A stretch of 64,000 bases of DNA from Algoriphagus mannitolivorans DSM 15301 (GTDB lineage: Bacteria; Bacteroidota; Bacteroidia; Cytophagales; Cyclobacteriaceae), in contig NZ_KE386903.1 in assembly GCF_000429425.1 (NCBI RefSeq), forward strand, positions 7,071 through 71,070. Direction: 5' to 3'. Under the pieces are notes generated by a model. That model searched no databases. It was not told where the DNA came from and saw only the letters and a list, made by a program, of their open reading frames with translations. Position 1 is the stretch's first letter. Each line of letters starts with the position of its first letter. This document shows positions 17,194 to 27,131 of this stretch, piece by piece. The position numbers were made by a program, and so were the translations under genes.

Positions 17194-17955
17194 ATGAGAC
17201 CCTACATCCTGAAAGAAGCAAATTGGAAAGATCTAAAAACCTTCCGATACGATTTGGCAATTCTGCCTTGGGGGGCAACTGAAGCCCATAATTACCATAT
17301 GCCTTATGGTACAGATATCTATGAAGCCGATTACATCAGCGCAGAAGGTGCTCGAAAGGCCTGGGAAAAAGGAAACAAAGTGGTGGTCATGCCCACGATT
17401 CCTTTTGGAGTCAATACTGGCCAAAGCGATATTTATTTGGACATCAATCTCAACCCGAGCACTCAACTGATCATTTTACAGGATATCCTGGAAGTCCTCA
17501 ATCGCCAGGGCTTGAAGAAATTTTTGATAGTCAACAGCCATGGAGGCAATAATTTCCAGCCCATGCTTCGGGAATTGGGACTGAAATTCCCGGACATGAT
17601 GCTCTTCACTTGCAACTGGTTCCAAGCCTTGGATAAAAGTCAATATTTTGAGGAGTCAGGAGATCATGCTGATGAAATGGAAACTGCCCTGATCCAGTTT
17701 TTTCATCCAGAATTAGTACTTCCCTTGGACCAAGCTGGAGATGGAGCTGAAAAAAAATCAGTGATCAAAGGAATCCGCGAAAAATGGGCTTGGGCAGAAC
17801 GAAAATGGTCTCAAGTCACCGAAGACACCGGAATTGGCAATCCAAAAAAAGCCTCCCCTGAAAAAGGGAGGCGATATTTTGAGGATGTCACAGACAAATT
17901 AGTTGAGCTGATTGAGGACATTTGCCAAGCCAAACCGGGGGAACTTTACCGGTAA
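17194..17955 (+). CDS. creatininase family amidohydrolase
   Basis: A 253-residue metal-dependent amidohydrolase. Ligand positions of the family are visible: E30 and H32 in WGATEAHNYHMPYGTD, D41 in the same motif, H116 in VNSHGGNN, and an acidic residue in DHADEMETAL near 158-162. The substrate could be creatinine-like, a formamide or a peptide-like amide; it cannot be told. I start at ATG 17194 (MRPYILKEANW), as the longer frame from 17089 runs back into the divergent asparaginase gene. It ends flush against the stop codon of the large FG-GAP gene on the other strand, with no spacer. Confidence 0.85.
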   Translation: MRPYILKEANWKDLKTFRYDLAILPWGATEAHNYHMPYGTDIYEADYISAEGARKAWEKGNKVVVMPTIPFGVNTGQSDIYLDINLNPSTQLIILQDILEVLNRQGLKKFLIVNSHGGNNFQPMLRELGLKFPDMMLFTCNWFQALDKSQYFEESGDHADEMETALIQFFHPELVLPLDQAGDGAEKKSVIKGIREKWAWAERKWSQVTEDTGIGNPKKASPEKGRRYFEDVTDKLVELIEDICQAKPGELYR

Positions 17956-20900
17956 TCAGTTTCGGGTTAAAATCTCCAAAGGAACCGTTTCTCCTTTATA
18001 ATTAATCATATTGGCAGAGACGGCGTCCTTGGGTATTGTTATTTCCCGGGATGATTGAGAACCAAAACCTGAACCGATTCCCAAATCAAATCTCTGGAAT
18101 TTTCCTCCCGGTAGCTCCACCAATACCGCCATCGCATCTTGAGGAAAGGAAAATACCTTGGTTTCGGCTAATTTGGATTGAAAAGCCAAGAGCTTGCCAC
18201 GGTTTTGGGAAGCAAAGAAAATCGGAGCTCCTTGAGCTGGAGAGAGTTTTACCAAGGCTTTGGCATCTCCAGGAACTATAAATCCACTTTCTCTTGGATT
18301 GACTGCCTTGAACCCTCCTTTTCCATCTCCTAAAAACACTCCTCCTACAGAGGCATCCAATCGACCGATAAATATTTCGTTCCCATAGTTGTTTCCAACC
18401 AAAAGAATGTCGGAGAATCCATCACCATTCAGGTCATCGGTCACGATCCCATTAACTGGTGCTAGCTGAGCCAATGTCGGTAATTCATGGACTTTAAACT
18501 TGCCATCACCCAAGTTTTCCACCCAGACGCTCCGATCAAAATTACCGGTCAGGATCAGGGCATCTTGCTTTTCTTCCTCCTTAAATAAGGATTGCTCAGT
18601 AGTCAAAGCATAGTATTTGTACCGCTCAAACTTCCTTCTGAACAAAGTACTTTGCCCATACAAATCATCCCAAAAATGACTTGGGAAGGATTGATAGGTT
18701 CCTCCGATTCGGTCTTTGTAATAGGCAAAAGTCACCGGATCAATACTGCCGTTGTTATCAAAATCCTTGGCATAAATTTTCACCGGTCTATCAAAAGTCG
18801 GGTGATGGGCATTGTTTGCCCCGATATTTCCGACCACCCAATCCGTATCTCCGTCTTGGTCAAAATCCGCTGTGGCAATGGAGTTCCACCACCCCAGGTA
18901 ATTTTCCAAGCCAGTATCCTTCAATTTTTCGAACCGGTCACCTTTATTTTCAAAAACGGTGATGGCCATCAATTCTCCTACCACGACGAGATCAACCTTG
19001 CCGTCTTTATTCACATCTGTCCAGACTGCATCGCTGATCATCCCCATATTTTCAAGTTCGGGTATCCAGTTTTTTGTGACATCGACCAAGCTCCCATTTT
19101 CATTTTTATAAAGGAAACTCAAATCCGGGTAAGGAAATTTCGTCACTGGGGTTCTACCTCCAACGAATAGATCCACAAATCCATCCCCATCAAAATCGGC
19201 TCCTCTGACTACACTTCCGTTGGACTTTTCGGGAGAAAAGGACTCCATCAAGCTGAAGTTTCCTTTCCCATCATTTAGAAAAATCCTGTCCGCATATTCG
19301 ACTGAATTGGGAGCAAACTCGGCACTTCCACTGACCAGATAAAGATCTTGATCTCCGTCATTATCCAGATCAAAAAGCAGGATACCGGACTCCTCAAACG
19401 AATTCGGGTACCCGGGAATCAGTTCTTTCTGAGAAAAGGTACCAGTAGCGGACTGAAGAAATACTTGTGGGTTTTGCCCAGAGGAAGAACCTACAATTAA
19501 ATCTTCGAGTCCATCCCCATTGACATCCCCGACAGCTAAAGCAGGTCCGTATTGTGATAATTTATGGGGAAGGGTGCGCTGTACATTGTAGTCAATTTTA
19601 TCTTCCTCCAAATGGGTAAAATCTATTCCCAATTGCCCGGAAACTTCGGCAAAGAAGGCCTGAGAGTTATCAAGATTTAATATTGCTACGGAATTGGAAC
19701 CAGCCTTCGCTTCTGCATAGGAAATTTTCATTATCTGATTCGCAGCAACGTCTTGGAGTACATTCTCTTTCCCATCCGGCCAGATTACTTTTAGCTCTTT
19801 GACGGCGGTATTTTCTCCCAACCCAAAATGAAGTACATCTTCAATGGAGGACATATAGCCCCGAATCACCTGCATTTCCTGGAAAAGAAGCTGATTTTCA
19901 CCGAATTTGAGCAAAACCTTGGCCCCTAAACCACTAGGATTTGAGGATTTTCCCTGCAGTTGGACGCGGAGATAATTAGGCTTTTCTTTTTGTTGATTCA
20001 GCGTGTTTTCAAACACAAAGGCCGGATCATTGATATTATTGACTACATAATCCAAATCTCCGTCCAGATCCAAATCTACCAAAGCAGAGCCGTTGCTGAA
20101 GGAAGGCACATTCAATCCCCATTTTTCGCCACTATCCTCAAAAGTCAGATCTCCTTTATTGCGGTAAGAGTAGTTCGGGATTTTGACGATTGGAATGGAG
20201 TCCAATAATTGCCGAACAGTAGCAATACTGCCCACATCAGCCCGATAGTTTGCAAAATCCTTATCGGTGATATCTCTTGGGAATCCATTGGTGATCAATA
20301 AATCTCGAAGTCCATCATTATCCACGTCTCCAAACAAAGGTGCCCAGCTCCAGTCAGTTTGGTACACCCCGGACATCAGCCCAATTTCGCTGAAGGGTAT
20401 TCCCGGTCCATTATTCAAATGAACCATATTCCGAACATATTGATACTCGTATCCGAATTGCTCGTTATTGAGATAAGTCTGGTATATATTTTTTCCGATG
20501 GTGGTCTTTTTTCGATAATTGTCTTCTCCGAGCATATCGATCGTGATCAGATCTGGTAGTGCATCGTTGTTGAAGTCAGAAATATCAGAACCCATCGAAA
20601 ACTGGCTTTGGTGCCGAAGATTTTCTTTGGTTTTGTTGGAAAAAGTTCCGTCCTGATTATTGATGTACAGGATATCATTGGTAATGTAGTCGTTGCTGAC
20701 ATGGATATCCGGCCAGCCGTCATTATTCATGTCTGAAAAAGCAAGGCCAAGTCCAAACCCTTCAAAAGTTATCCCGGCCTCAAGGGTTACATTGGTGAAA
20801 GTCCCATCACCGTTATTTCTATACAAAGCATCGTTATTAACAGCCGAACCATCGGTGACTTTTTCCCTGAAATTTGTGGGCTTGGCGGTTACTTGTTCAT

Positions 20901-21480
20901 TGTTTAACACGTACAGGTCCAAATCTCCATCCAGATCGTAATCAAAAAAACCTGCTCCCATGGCATTACCTGGATCGGCAATTCCGTAGGCTTCTGCCAT
21001 TTCCTTGAAAGTCACTGAGCCATCTGCTCCAAGGCCTTGATTGACAAAAAGAAGGTTATTTCTTTCTCCGGGACCTTTTTTCATAGCTGCTGCCACATAT
21101 AAGTCCGGAAGGCCATCCTCATTGATGTCCACCACGGCCACTCCGGTACACCAGCGATTCTCAGCCATAATTCCAGATGACTCAGAAATATCCTTGAATT
21201 TGAAATCACCTTGATTTAGGTATAGGCGGTTTGGAACTTGATTTCCTGTAAAAAAGAGATCTGGTAGTCCATTTTGGTCAAAATCCGCAACAGCTACTCC
21301 TCCCCCGTTGAAGATGTATTCATCGGTCAAAATATTAAAGGAATCGGATTCAATGATCTGATTGTTGAAATCAATCCCGGTTTCATCGGAGGATCTCAAC
21401 TGGAATAGACGCTCATCCTTTTTACAGGACGAAAGCAAAATTAAGAATAGGGTAAGACTAGGTAATAGGTAAGACTTCAT
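17956..21480 (-). CDS. large FG-GAP/ASPIC-UnbV lipoprotein (CRTAC1 family)
   Basis: A 1174-residue surface lipoprotein. The signal MKSYLLPSLTLFLILLSSC puts the lipidated cysteine at C19. At least a dozen FG-GAP/VCBS blades with calcium-loop motifs follow, such as DFDQNGLPDL, DINEDGLPDL, DYDLDGDLDL, DVDNDGLRDL, DVNGDGLEDL and DLDNDGDQDL. They fall in two arrays, separated by an ASPIC/UnbV domain at about residues 540-630 (GAKVLLKFGENQL ... IEDVLHFGLGEN ... KELKVIWPDG). Members commonly sit next to SusC/SusD pairs, as here. The start at 21480 is chosen because it gives a clean lipoprotein signal; the frame extends 34 codons further. A terminator at 21568-21597 separates it from susD, so it may have its own promoter. 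Confidence 0.88.
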   Translation of the reverse strand: MKSYLLPSLTLFLILLSSCKKDERLFQLRSSDETGIDFNNQIIESDSFNILTDEYIFNGGGVAVADFDQNGLPDLFFTGNQVPNRLYLNQGDFKFKDISESSGIMAENRWCTGVAVVDINEDGLPDLYVAAAMKKGPGERNNLLFVNQGLGADGSVTFKEMAEAYGIADPGNAMGAGFFDYDLDGDLDLYVLNNEQVTAKPTNFREKVTDGSAVNNDALYRNNGDGTFTNVTLEAGITFEGFGLGLAFSDMNNDGWPDIHVSNDYITNDILYINNQDGTFSNKTKENLRHQSQFSMGSDISDFNNDALPDLITIDMLGEDNYRKKTTIGKNIYQTYLNNEQFGYEYQYVRNMVHLNNGPGIPFSEIGLMSGVYQTDWSWAPLFGDVDNDGLRDLLITNGFPRDITDKDFANYRADVGSIATVRQLLDSIPIVKIPNYSYRNKGDLTFEDSGEKWGLNVPSFSNGSALVDLDLDGDLDYVVNNINDPAFVFENTLNQQKEKPNYLRVQLQGKSSNPSGLGAKVLLKFGENQLLFQEMQVIRGYMSSIEDVLHFGLGENTAVKELKVIWPDGKENVLQDVAANQIMKISYAEAKAGSNSVAILNLDNSQAFFAEVSGQLGIDFTHLEEDKIDYNVQRTLPHKLSQYGPALAVGDVNGDGLEDLIVGSSSGQNPQVFLQSATGTFSQKELIPGYPNSFEESGILLFDLDNDGDQDLYLVSGSAEFAPNSVEYADRIFLNDGKGNFSLMESFSPEKSNGSVVRGADFDGDGFVDLFVGGRTPVTKFPYPDLSFLYKNENGSLVDVTKNWIPELENMGMISDAVWTDVNKDGKVDLVVVGELMAITVFENKGDRFEKLKDTGLENYLGWWNSIATADFDQDGDTDWVVGNIGANNAHHPTFDRPVKIYAKDFDNNGSIDPVTFAYYKDRIGGTYQSFPSHFWDDLYGQSTLFRRKFERYKYYALTTEQSLFKEEEKQDALILTGNFDRSVWVENLGDGKFKVHELPTLAQLAPVNGIVTDDLNGDGFSDILLVGNNYGNEIFIGRLDASVGGVFLGDGKGGFKAVNPRESGFIVPGDAKALVKLSPAQGAPIFFASQNRGKLLAFQSKLAETKVFSFPQDAMAVLVELPGGKFQRFDLGIGSGFGSQSSREITIPKDAVSANMINYKGETVPLEILTRN

Positions 21481-21567
21481 AGGTAATTTGGGTGGGTATA
21501 GGAAATTGAAAAATACTATTTTCCTCGGGTAGTAAGAAAAAATTAAAGAATAAATGCATGCAAAAAC

Positions 21568-21597
21568 AAAAGGGAAGGCCATTCGACCTTCCCTTTT
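21568..21597 (-). terminator. terminator after susD
   Basis: On the minus strand AAAAGGGAAGG pairs with CCTTCCCTTTT around an 8-base loop, then T-rich sequence. It lies about 20 bp past the susD stop and upstream of the FG-GAP/UnbV gene. Confidence 0.8.
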
Positions 21598-21617
21598 AAA
21601 TTATAATCTAGTTTGAT

Positions 21618-23348
21618 TTAGAAACCTGGGTTTTGGGCAAGAATATCTCTTCCTACCAAGTCAATTTGATCTTGAGGAATTGGCACCCACTTATACTTTT
21701 CAGTGTACTTAGCTCCACCCAAAGCAGCTGGAAGCTTAGCAGCATCGTAAGCTAAATAGAAATCCAATTCAGCTTGAGCAGTACCCCATCTCTGAAGATC
21801 GTAGAATCTATGACCCTCCATACCTAATTCAAGTAGTCTTTCCATTCTGACGGCACTTTGTGCAGTAGCCTTGTCTGTCCAAGGAGTACTGTAAGTTTTG
21901 ATGTCATAATTAGCAGCTGGAGTTCCTCCACTTCTAGTAAGAATAGAATTCATGGCTCTAGTTCTTACTCGGTTTACATATTCACGAGCCTTTTCCAATG
22001 AACCTACTTCGATTTCAGCTTCTGCAGCCAAAAGTAGGACATCAGCAAAACGGATGATCATAAAGTTGATACCGGTGTAACCAGGAGTCCAAGAGGAGTT
22101 ATCCTGGAATGAACCCTGCTCTGATTTAGCATAGACATACTTTTTAGGAGAATATGGTCCTGCATTTGGTTGGTTACGAATCCAAGCCTGGCCTGGATGA
22201 TCTTGCCAATCCAAATATGGAATACCTCTTCTACCTACAGTATGATCCAATCGAGGATCCAAAGGACCAGCATCTGGAGTAAAGGCTGCACCGGAAGATA
22301 CTCCCATGTCATTCTTCACTTCATTGGCAGCACTGTTGTAAGACTTATCCAAAAGAGGAAGGCCATTCTTAGTTCTAAATGCGTTCACGAAAGTAAAGCT
22401 TGGCTGGAAGAATCCGCAGCAATTACCAGGACCTGCAGGACCGGTGTTGTAAGGGAAGTTCAAGTCAAACTCAGGATTTGCGTTCAACACAGAACCTGTG
22501 TTTGCTGCAGCTTGATAAGCCCAAACAGACTCTTCATGGTTATCATTTGCAGCACGGAACATGTTCTCATAGTAAGGAACCAAACCATACTTTTTGCCAT
22601 TTGAAGTCACTCCGTTTGCGATCACATCGTCAAACATTGCCTTGGCTTTAGTAAAGTCCTTTTGGTACATGTACACCTTGGCCAAATAGGCCTTAGCTGC
22701 CCAAGAATTAACTCTACCTACCTGAGCCTGAGTAGCTGGAAGATTTTTCACAGCAAAGTCCAAATCTGCAACTACAAATGGAAGAAGGTCCTTGTCATTT
22801 TTCACAGATTCTAGACCGGAACCGTAATCCACATTTTCGTCCACATAAGGAGTTCTGTTGTAGTCACGGTACAATTCAAAATAGAAGTGAGCTCTGAGGA
22901 ATCTAGCCTGAGCTGATAGTCTTGTGATATCAGCAGGTGTAACGTCTGGACCTGGGTTTTTCAACAGTCTCAAGACGTTGTTAGCACGGGCGATACCCTC
23001 GTAACAAACATTGTATTTAGATCCCATTTCGCCACCAGCCGCATTATTCTCATAACGCTGGATTGGGTTAATGGTACTAAAATCACCTGGGTCAGTGCCT
23101 TTATTTGCCTCTCCCCCTCTAATACTTCCCCAAACCCAGTTGGATGGAGAACCTAATCTGTTTCCTCGGCCGTTCACCTGAGAGTAAGCAGCAATCAAAG
23201 AAGCATCAAGACCTGCAAGAGTTCTCAACTGGTTTTCTGACAACTGACCTACCGGTGGAACCTCGAGAAACTCTTCGCTACAGCTCACAGCTACCATCAT
23301 CGCAGTAGATGCTAGTAGGGCACCGATTTTTAATTTAAAATTCTTCAT
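21618..23348 (-). CDS. susD: SusD/RagB family nutrient-binding lipoprotein
   Basis: A 576-residue outer-membrane lipoprotein that caps its SusC partner and binds the incoming oligomer. The lipobox VAVSC places C23 as the anchored residue. After it come the SusD-like N-terminal region (FLEVPPVGQLSENQL), the TPR-like segment RANNVLRLLKNPGPD...RLSAQARFLRAHFYFELYRDY, and the conserved C-terminal RMERLLELGMEGHRFYDLQRWG and KYKWVPIPQDQIDL. The order of features and the length are standard. It follows susC by 50 bp in the same operon. The ligand is not predictable. Confidence 0.95.
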   Translation of the reverse strand: MKNFKLKIGALLASTAMMVAVSCSEEFLEVPPVGQLSENQLRTLAGLDASLIAAYSQVNGRGNRLGSPSNWVWGSIRGGEANKGTDPGDFSTINPIQRYENNAAGGEMGSKYNVCYEGIARANNVLRLLKNPGPDVTPADITRLSAQARFLRAHFYFELYRDYNRTPYVDENVDYGSGLESVKNDKDLLPFVVADLDFAVKNLPATQAQVGRVNSWAAKAYLAKVYMYQKDFTKAKAMFDDVIANGVTSNGKKYGLVPYYENMFRAANDNHEESVWAYQAAANTGSVLNANPEFDLNFPYNTGPAGPGNCCGFFQPSFTFVNAFRTKNGLPLLDKSYNSAANEVKNDMGVSSGAAFTPDAGPLDPRLDHTVGRRGIPYLDWQDHPGQAWIRNQPNAGPYSPKKYVYAKSEQGSFQDNSSWTPGYTGINFMIIRFADVLLLAAEAEIEVGSLEKAREYVNRVRTRAMNSILTRSGGTPAANYDIKTYSTPWTDKATAQSAVRMERLLELGMEGHRFYDLQRWGTAQAELDFYLAYDAAKLPAALGGAKYTEKYKWVPIPQDQIDLVGRDILAQNPGF

Positions 23349-23398
23349 GTTGTTAATCTATTATAGTTTCTATAACTCGATTCATTTTTTTTAAAAGA

Positions 23399-26300
23399 TT
23401 AGAAGCTCAGGTTTAAACCGAAAGTCCATCCTCTAGTTACTGGGTAGTTACCTACGTCAATACCGAAAGTCAAATCGGCATCACCACCTACTGCAGGATC
23501 CAATCCTTCATATCCGGTAATGGTAAACAGGTTGTTTACTGAACCGAATACTCTCAGTCTTTCCATCTTCAATTTTTGAAGCAAGCTTGCTGGAGCAGAA
23601 TAGCCCAAAGTCAAGTTTTGGAATCTCAAATAAGATCCATCTTCCACGTAGAAAGAGTTTGCCACATCAGAAGTTGAGAAGTTAGCTGTTCTTTCCACAA
23701 CTGGAATAGTAGCGTTTAGGTTTTCAGGAGTCCAAGCATTTTTCAAACGCTCGGAAATTGCAGCACCTTCGAAAGTCTGGAAGAAATCGGTAAACCATCT
23801 AGACTGGTTCCAAATTTCGTTTCCTAGAGAAGTATAGAAGTATGCAGAAAGGTCAAATCCTTTGTAACCAATAGTGAAATTCATACCACCTGTAAAATCA
23901 GGAACCGGACTACCCAAGAAGACCCGGTCATCAGGAGTAATTTCTCCATCTCCGTTGACGTCTTCGAATTTGAATCGACCTGGAGCCTTACCTGCCTGAA
24001 TGGCGTGAGAATTCACATCTTCCTGGTTTCTAAACAATCCCAAAGTATTGTAACCAAAGAAAGAAGACAATGGCTGACCCACTGCATTTCTAATTGGCTG
24101 AATACCTCTGTAGGATGGGTTCACCGTAGTGATGAAGTCCAATCCAGGAGCCAAGGAAACAATTTCGTTTTTCAAGGTAGAACCTGTCACGGTCAATTCA
24201 TAGGTCAAATCACCGGTAAGGTTACCTCTGGTAGATACCAAAAGGTCCAAACCTCTATTCAACATTTCACCGATGTTTACGGCTGGAGCAGCAGCATTAC
24301 TACCTGCGGTCAAAGGAATTGGAACGGTGAACAACAAGTCCTTGGTATCCTTTTTCCACCAGTCGAAAATCACATCCAAGCGACCATTGAAGAATGTACC
24401 ATCAAAACCTACGTTTTGAGTTACAGCAGTTTCCCACTGGGCATTAGGGTTACCAATTCTGGATCTTCTGAAACCGATAAGTGCATTGGAGTTAGAGCCA
24501 GTAATATCATATGAAGATGCTCCTACGTTACCAGAGAACAAAGAATACTGGTTGTTAGGATCTACGTTGTTGGAGTTACCCATTTCACCCCAACCACCAC
24601 GGATTTTCAAATCATCAATCCAGGTAGCGCTTTGCAAGAAGGATTCAGAAGAAATTCTCCAAGCTGCAGAGAATGCAGGGAAAACACCATATCTGGCATT
24701 TGCACCAAATCTTGAAGAACCGTCACGTCTTACCACAGCACTTACGATGTACTTGTCATTGTAAGTATATTTCACCTGACCGAAATAAGAGGCAAAGTTT
24801 ACACCCTTAAACTGACCAGAGTTAACTTGACGAGTACCTACAGGCAAGTTGGAGATAGTGATGAAATCTGGATCTTGAGAGAAAGGATTTTGACCAGATG
24901 CATCAATGTTTCTACCAGCACCTGAATTAAGTGCTTCCTGACCTACTAAGAAATCAAAAGCATGCTTGTCAATTGTCTTTTTATAGGACATGGTATTGGT
25001 GAAAGTCCATCCAAAGGAAAACCCTGAGCCTTCATTGTATCCAAATGCAGAGTTGTTTTCTGAGTTTTCATACTGCAATCGGGAATATCCCCAATAGTAG
25101 TAGTTGTTGTACTGACCACCGATAGAAGATCTGAAAGTCAAATTATCAATGATGTCCCACTCGGCATACACGTTACCAAATGCATTGGCATTGAAGTTTC
25201 TGTTGTCATTTTGACCATCTCTGTTAGCAACTGGGTTTCTTGGGTTGTTGAAACCTCTGGAAGCAGTACCAGCATAACCACCAAATTCATCATAAATAGG
25301 GATGATCGATGGCATACGGAAAGCCTGAAGAATATCGTTTTCGTCATCGGAAACTCCTCTACCACCGGTACCACCTTGCTGACCCAATACTTGTCTATAG
25401 GTAGCTTGGAAGTTTTGACCAACTCTGATTCTATTGGTTACATCAAATTCAGAGTTTGCTCTTAAAGAGTATCTCTTAAAGGTGTTACCAATCATGATAC
25501 CATCTTGTTCCTGGATACCAAGTCCGATAAAGTATCTCGAAGCTTCTGATCCTCCGCTAAAGCCAAGTGAATGTCTTTGAAGAGGGGCAACTCTTGTTAA
25601 TGCATCATACCAATCAGTTCCTTCACCGGTCATAGCTCTGGTCAATTGACGAACAGTGCCTTTGGTTGGATCGATGTTATACCATTCTCTTTGCTGCTCG
25701 ATCTGAGCGGCAGTAAGTGGACCTGGCTGTCCTGAAGCAACACCAAATGCACCAGTGGTTGGGTTACGAGTAATTACACTAAGGTAATAAGGCATAACAG
25801 GTGACGAACCGGTACCAAACTGTGGATGTCCATAGCTAGGAGCTCTGTTGTTAAGTCTTGCAGTGTTCGTTTCTGCCAACCAAGTATAGGTAGCATAATC
25901 CTGCGGGTTCATCATATCCAATCCTTTACCAGGATCAGTTACACCGTACATACCATTGTAATCCACTCTTAATTTTTTGTTTCTAGCACCTCTTTTAGTA
26001 GTGTAAACGATTACACCGTTAGCTGCACGAGCACCATAGATTGAAGCTGCAGCAGCATCTTTCAATACGGTGGTTGACTCGATATCATCAGGGTTGATGA
26101 AATCAGTTGATGCTGTTGGCAAACCGTCCACAATGTACAATGGCTCGTTACCACCGAAGGCACCAAAACCACGAACACGGATGATAGAAGAAGTACCAGG
26201 TTGACCATTGGTAATTACAGTAACACCGGAAACACGACCCTGAAGGGTTTGTTCTACGTTACCAGTTGGAATTACTGTCAAGTCTCTTGGATTTACTGTT

Positions 26301-26674
26301 GCGATCGCACCGGTGGTCTCTCTTCTTGAATCGATAGAGTAACCGGTAACAACCAACTCAGTTAGGGTTCTTTCATCTGGCTTCATCGTCACGTTGATCA
26401 CGCTTCTGGCGCCCACAACTTGTTCAATGGAAGAATATCCGATAAAAGAAAAGACCAATGTCGATTGGTCACTTGGGACACTGAGGGTGTATTTCCCGTC
26501 AATATCAGTTGCAGTTCCGGTGGTAGTACCTTTCACGAGGATAGATACCCCCGGAAGACCTACACCGAACTCATCTAGAACCGTACCCGAGACGGATTTC
26601 TGCGCGAAGGCAGATCCTGCGGATAGGACTAAGAGCGTTAGGCACACACTTAGAATTTTGTAAAGGTTTTTCAT
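23399..26674 (-). CDS. susC: SusC/RagA family TonB-linked outer membrane transporter
   Basis: TonB-dependent porter of 1091 residues, partner of the adjacent SusD. Domain order: signal peptide (MKNLYKILSVCLTLLVLSAGSAFA), carboxypeptidase-regulatory-like domain (about 25-105, SVSGTVLDEFGVGLPGVSIL), plug domain with the SusC motif TTVLKDAAAASIYGARAANG around residues 205-225, then the beta-barrel ending in WTFGLNLSF. I chose ATG 26674; another in-frame ATG lies two codons upstream. A 14-bp palindrome with a central CG lies 56 bp before this start, and a second palindrome is 180 bp upstream, suggesting regulation by DNA-binding repressors or activators. Confidence 0.96.
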   Translation of the reverse strand: MKNLYKILSVCLTLLVLSAGSAFAQKSVSGTVLDEFGVGLPGVSILVKGTTTGTATDIDGKYTLSVPSDQSTLVFSFIGYSSIEQVVGARSVINVTMKPDERTLTELVVTGYSIDSRRETTGAIATVNPRDLTVIPTGNVEQTLQGRVSGVTVITNGQPGTSSIIRVRGFGAFGGNEPLYIVDGLPTASTDFINPDDIESTTVLKDAAAASIYGARAANGVIVYTTKRGARNKKLRVDYNGMYGVTDPGKGLDMMNPQDYATYTWLAETNTARLNNRAPSYGHPQFGTGSSPVMPYYLSVITRNPTTGAFGVASGQPGPLTAAQIEQQREWYNIDPTKGTVRQLTRAMTGEGTDWYDALTRVAPLQRHSLGFSGGSEASRYFIGLGIQEQDGIMIGNTFKRYSLRANSEFDVTNRIRVGQNFQATYRQVLGQQGGTGGRGVSDDENDILQAFRMPSIIPIYDEFGGYAGTASRGFNNPRNPVANRDGQNDNRNFNANAFGNVYAEWDIIDNLTFRSSIGGQYNNYYYWGYSRLQYENSENNSAFGYNEGSGFSFGWTFTNTMSYKKTIDKHAFDFLVGQEALNSGAGRNIDASGQNPFSQDPDFITISNLPVGTRQVNSGQFKGVNFASYFGQVKYTYNDKYIVSAVVRRDGSSRFGANARYGVFPAFSAAWRISSESFLQSATWIDDLKIRGGWGEMGNSNNVDPNNQYSLFSGNVGASSYDITGSNSNALIGFRRSRIGNPNAQWETAVTQNVGFDGTFFNGRLDVIFDWWKKDTKDLLFTVPIPLTAGSNAAAPAVNIGEMLNRGLDLLVSTRGNLTGDLTYELTVTGSTLKNEIVSLAPGLDFITTVNPSYRGIQPIRNAVGQPLSSFFGYNTLGLFRNQEDVNSHAIQAGKAPGRFKFEDVNGDGEITPDDRVFLGSPVPDFTGGMNFTIGYKGFDLSAYFYTSLGNEIWNQSRWFTDFFQTFEGAAISERLKNAWTPENLNATIPVVERTANFSTSDVANSFYVEDGSYLRFQNLTLGYSAPASLLQKLKMERLRVFGSVNNLFTITGYEGLDPAVGGDADLTFGIDVGNYPVTRGWTFGLNLSF

Positions 26675-26729
26675 ATACATAGATAGATTGGGTAACAAGA
26701 TTAATCTCAAAACTTGTTTGTTAATTGAA

Positions 26730-26743
26730 CGCAATCGATTGCG
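26730..26743. promoter_or_regulatory. LacI/GalR-type operator candidate
   Basis: CGCAATCGATTGCG is a perfect 14-bp palindrome with a central CG inside AATCGATT, the shape expected for LacI/GalR family operators. It sits 56 bp upstream of the susC start codon. No LacI-family gene is present in the window, so the regulator would be encoded elsewhere. Confidence 0.55.
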
Positions 26744-26853
26744 ATTATTCTCAAACTAATAGCAAGAAAATTCAAATAGAGCTGTTCTGAATTCAATTGC
26801 GACTATACCTGGGCAAAAAAGACCCCGCGAACTAAATAACCAATAGGTTTAAA

Positions 26854-26869
26854 TGCATCGGACGATGCA
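26854..26869. promoter_or_regulatory. second palindrome upstream of susC
   Basis: TGCATCG and CGATGCA arms separated by GA. The 2-base spacing rules out a normal hairpin terminator, and no T-tract follows on either strand, so a protein-binding site is the simpler reading. Confidence 0.45.
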
Positions 26870-27131
26870 AAGAGAGAGTAGGATAATGCTAAGTAATAAG
26901 GATCATAGGCTAAGAGATTGGGTTTAATTGTTAATTCTTAATCTTCAATGTTAAATAATCTAAAACAATTTTCAAATTCAAAACATCAAATAATATTCTG
27001 AAAACAGGCTTTTTTTCGTTTTTTTCTTGCCTATCCTCCAAAATCGCTAGAATATAATCTTTTAACCCCCTCTTGTAAAAAAACCTCATCCCCTGAGAAA
27101 CAGAAACCTATGAGCTTTTCCTGAGGCTACC

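Larger units (their letters stand above)
26675..27131. other. upstream region of susC
   Basis: A 457-bp AT-rich stretch between the end of the TPR gene and the start of susC, both on the minus strand. It carries the two palindromes listed separately (26730-26743 and 26854-26869) and a diffuse ATTGCGACTAT half-site near 26797. No perfect TAnnTTTG box is seen on the minus strand, and no gene. Confidence 0.5.

Noticed and set aside
26735-27131. Possible riboswitch in the long region upstream of susC
   Set aside because: No conserved riboswitch core is visible; palindromes explain the symmetric signals better.
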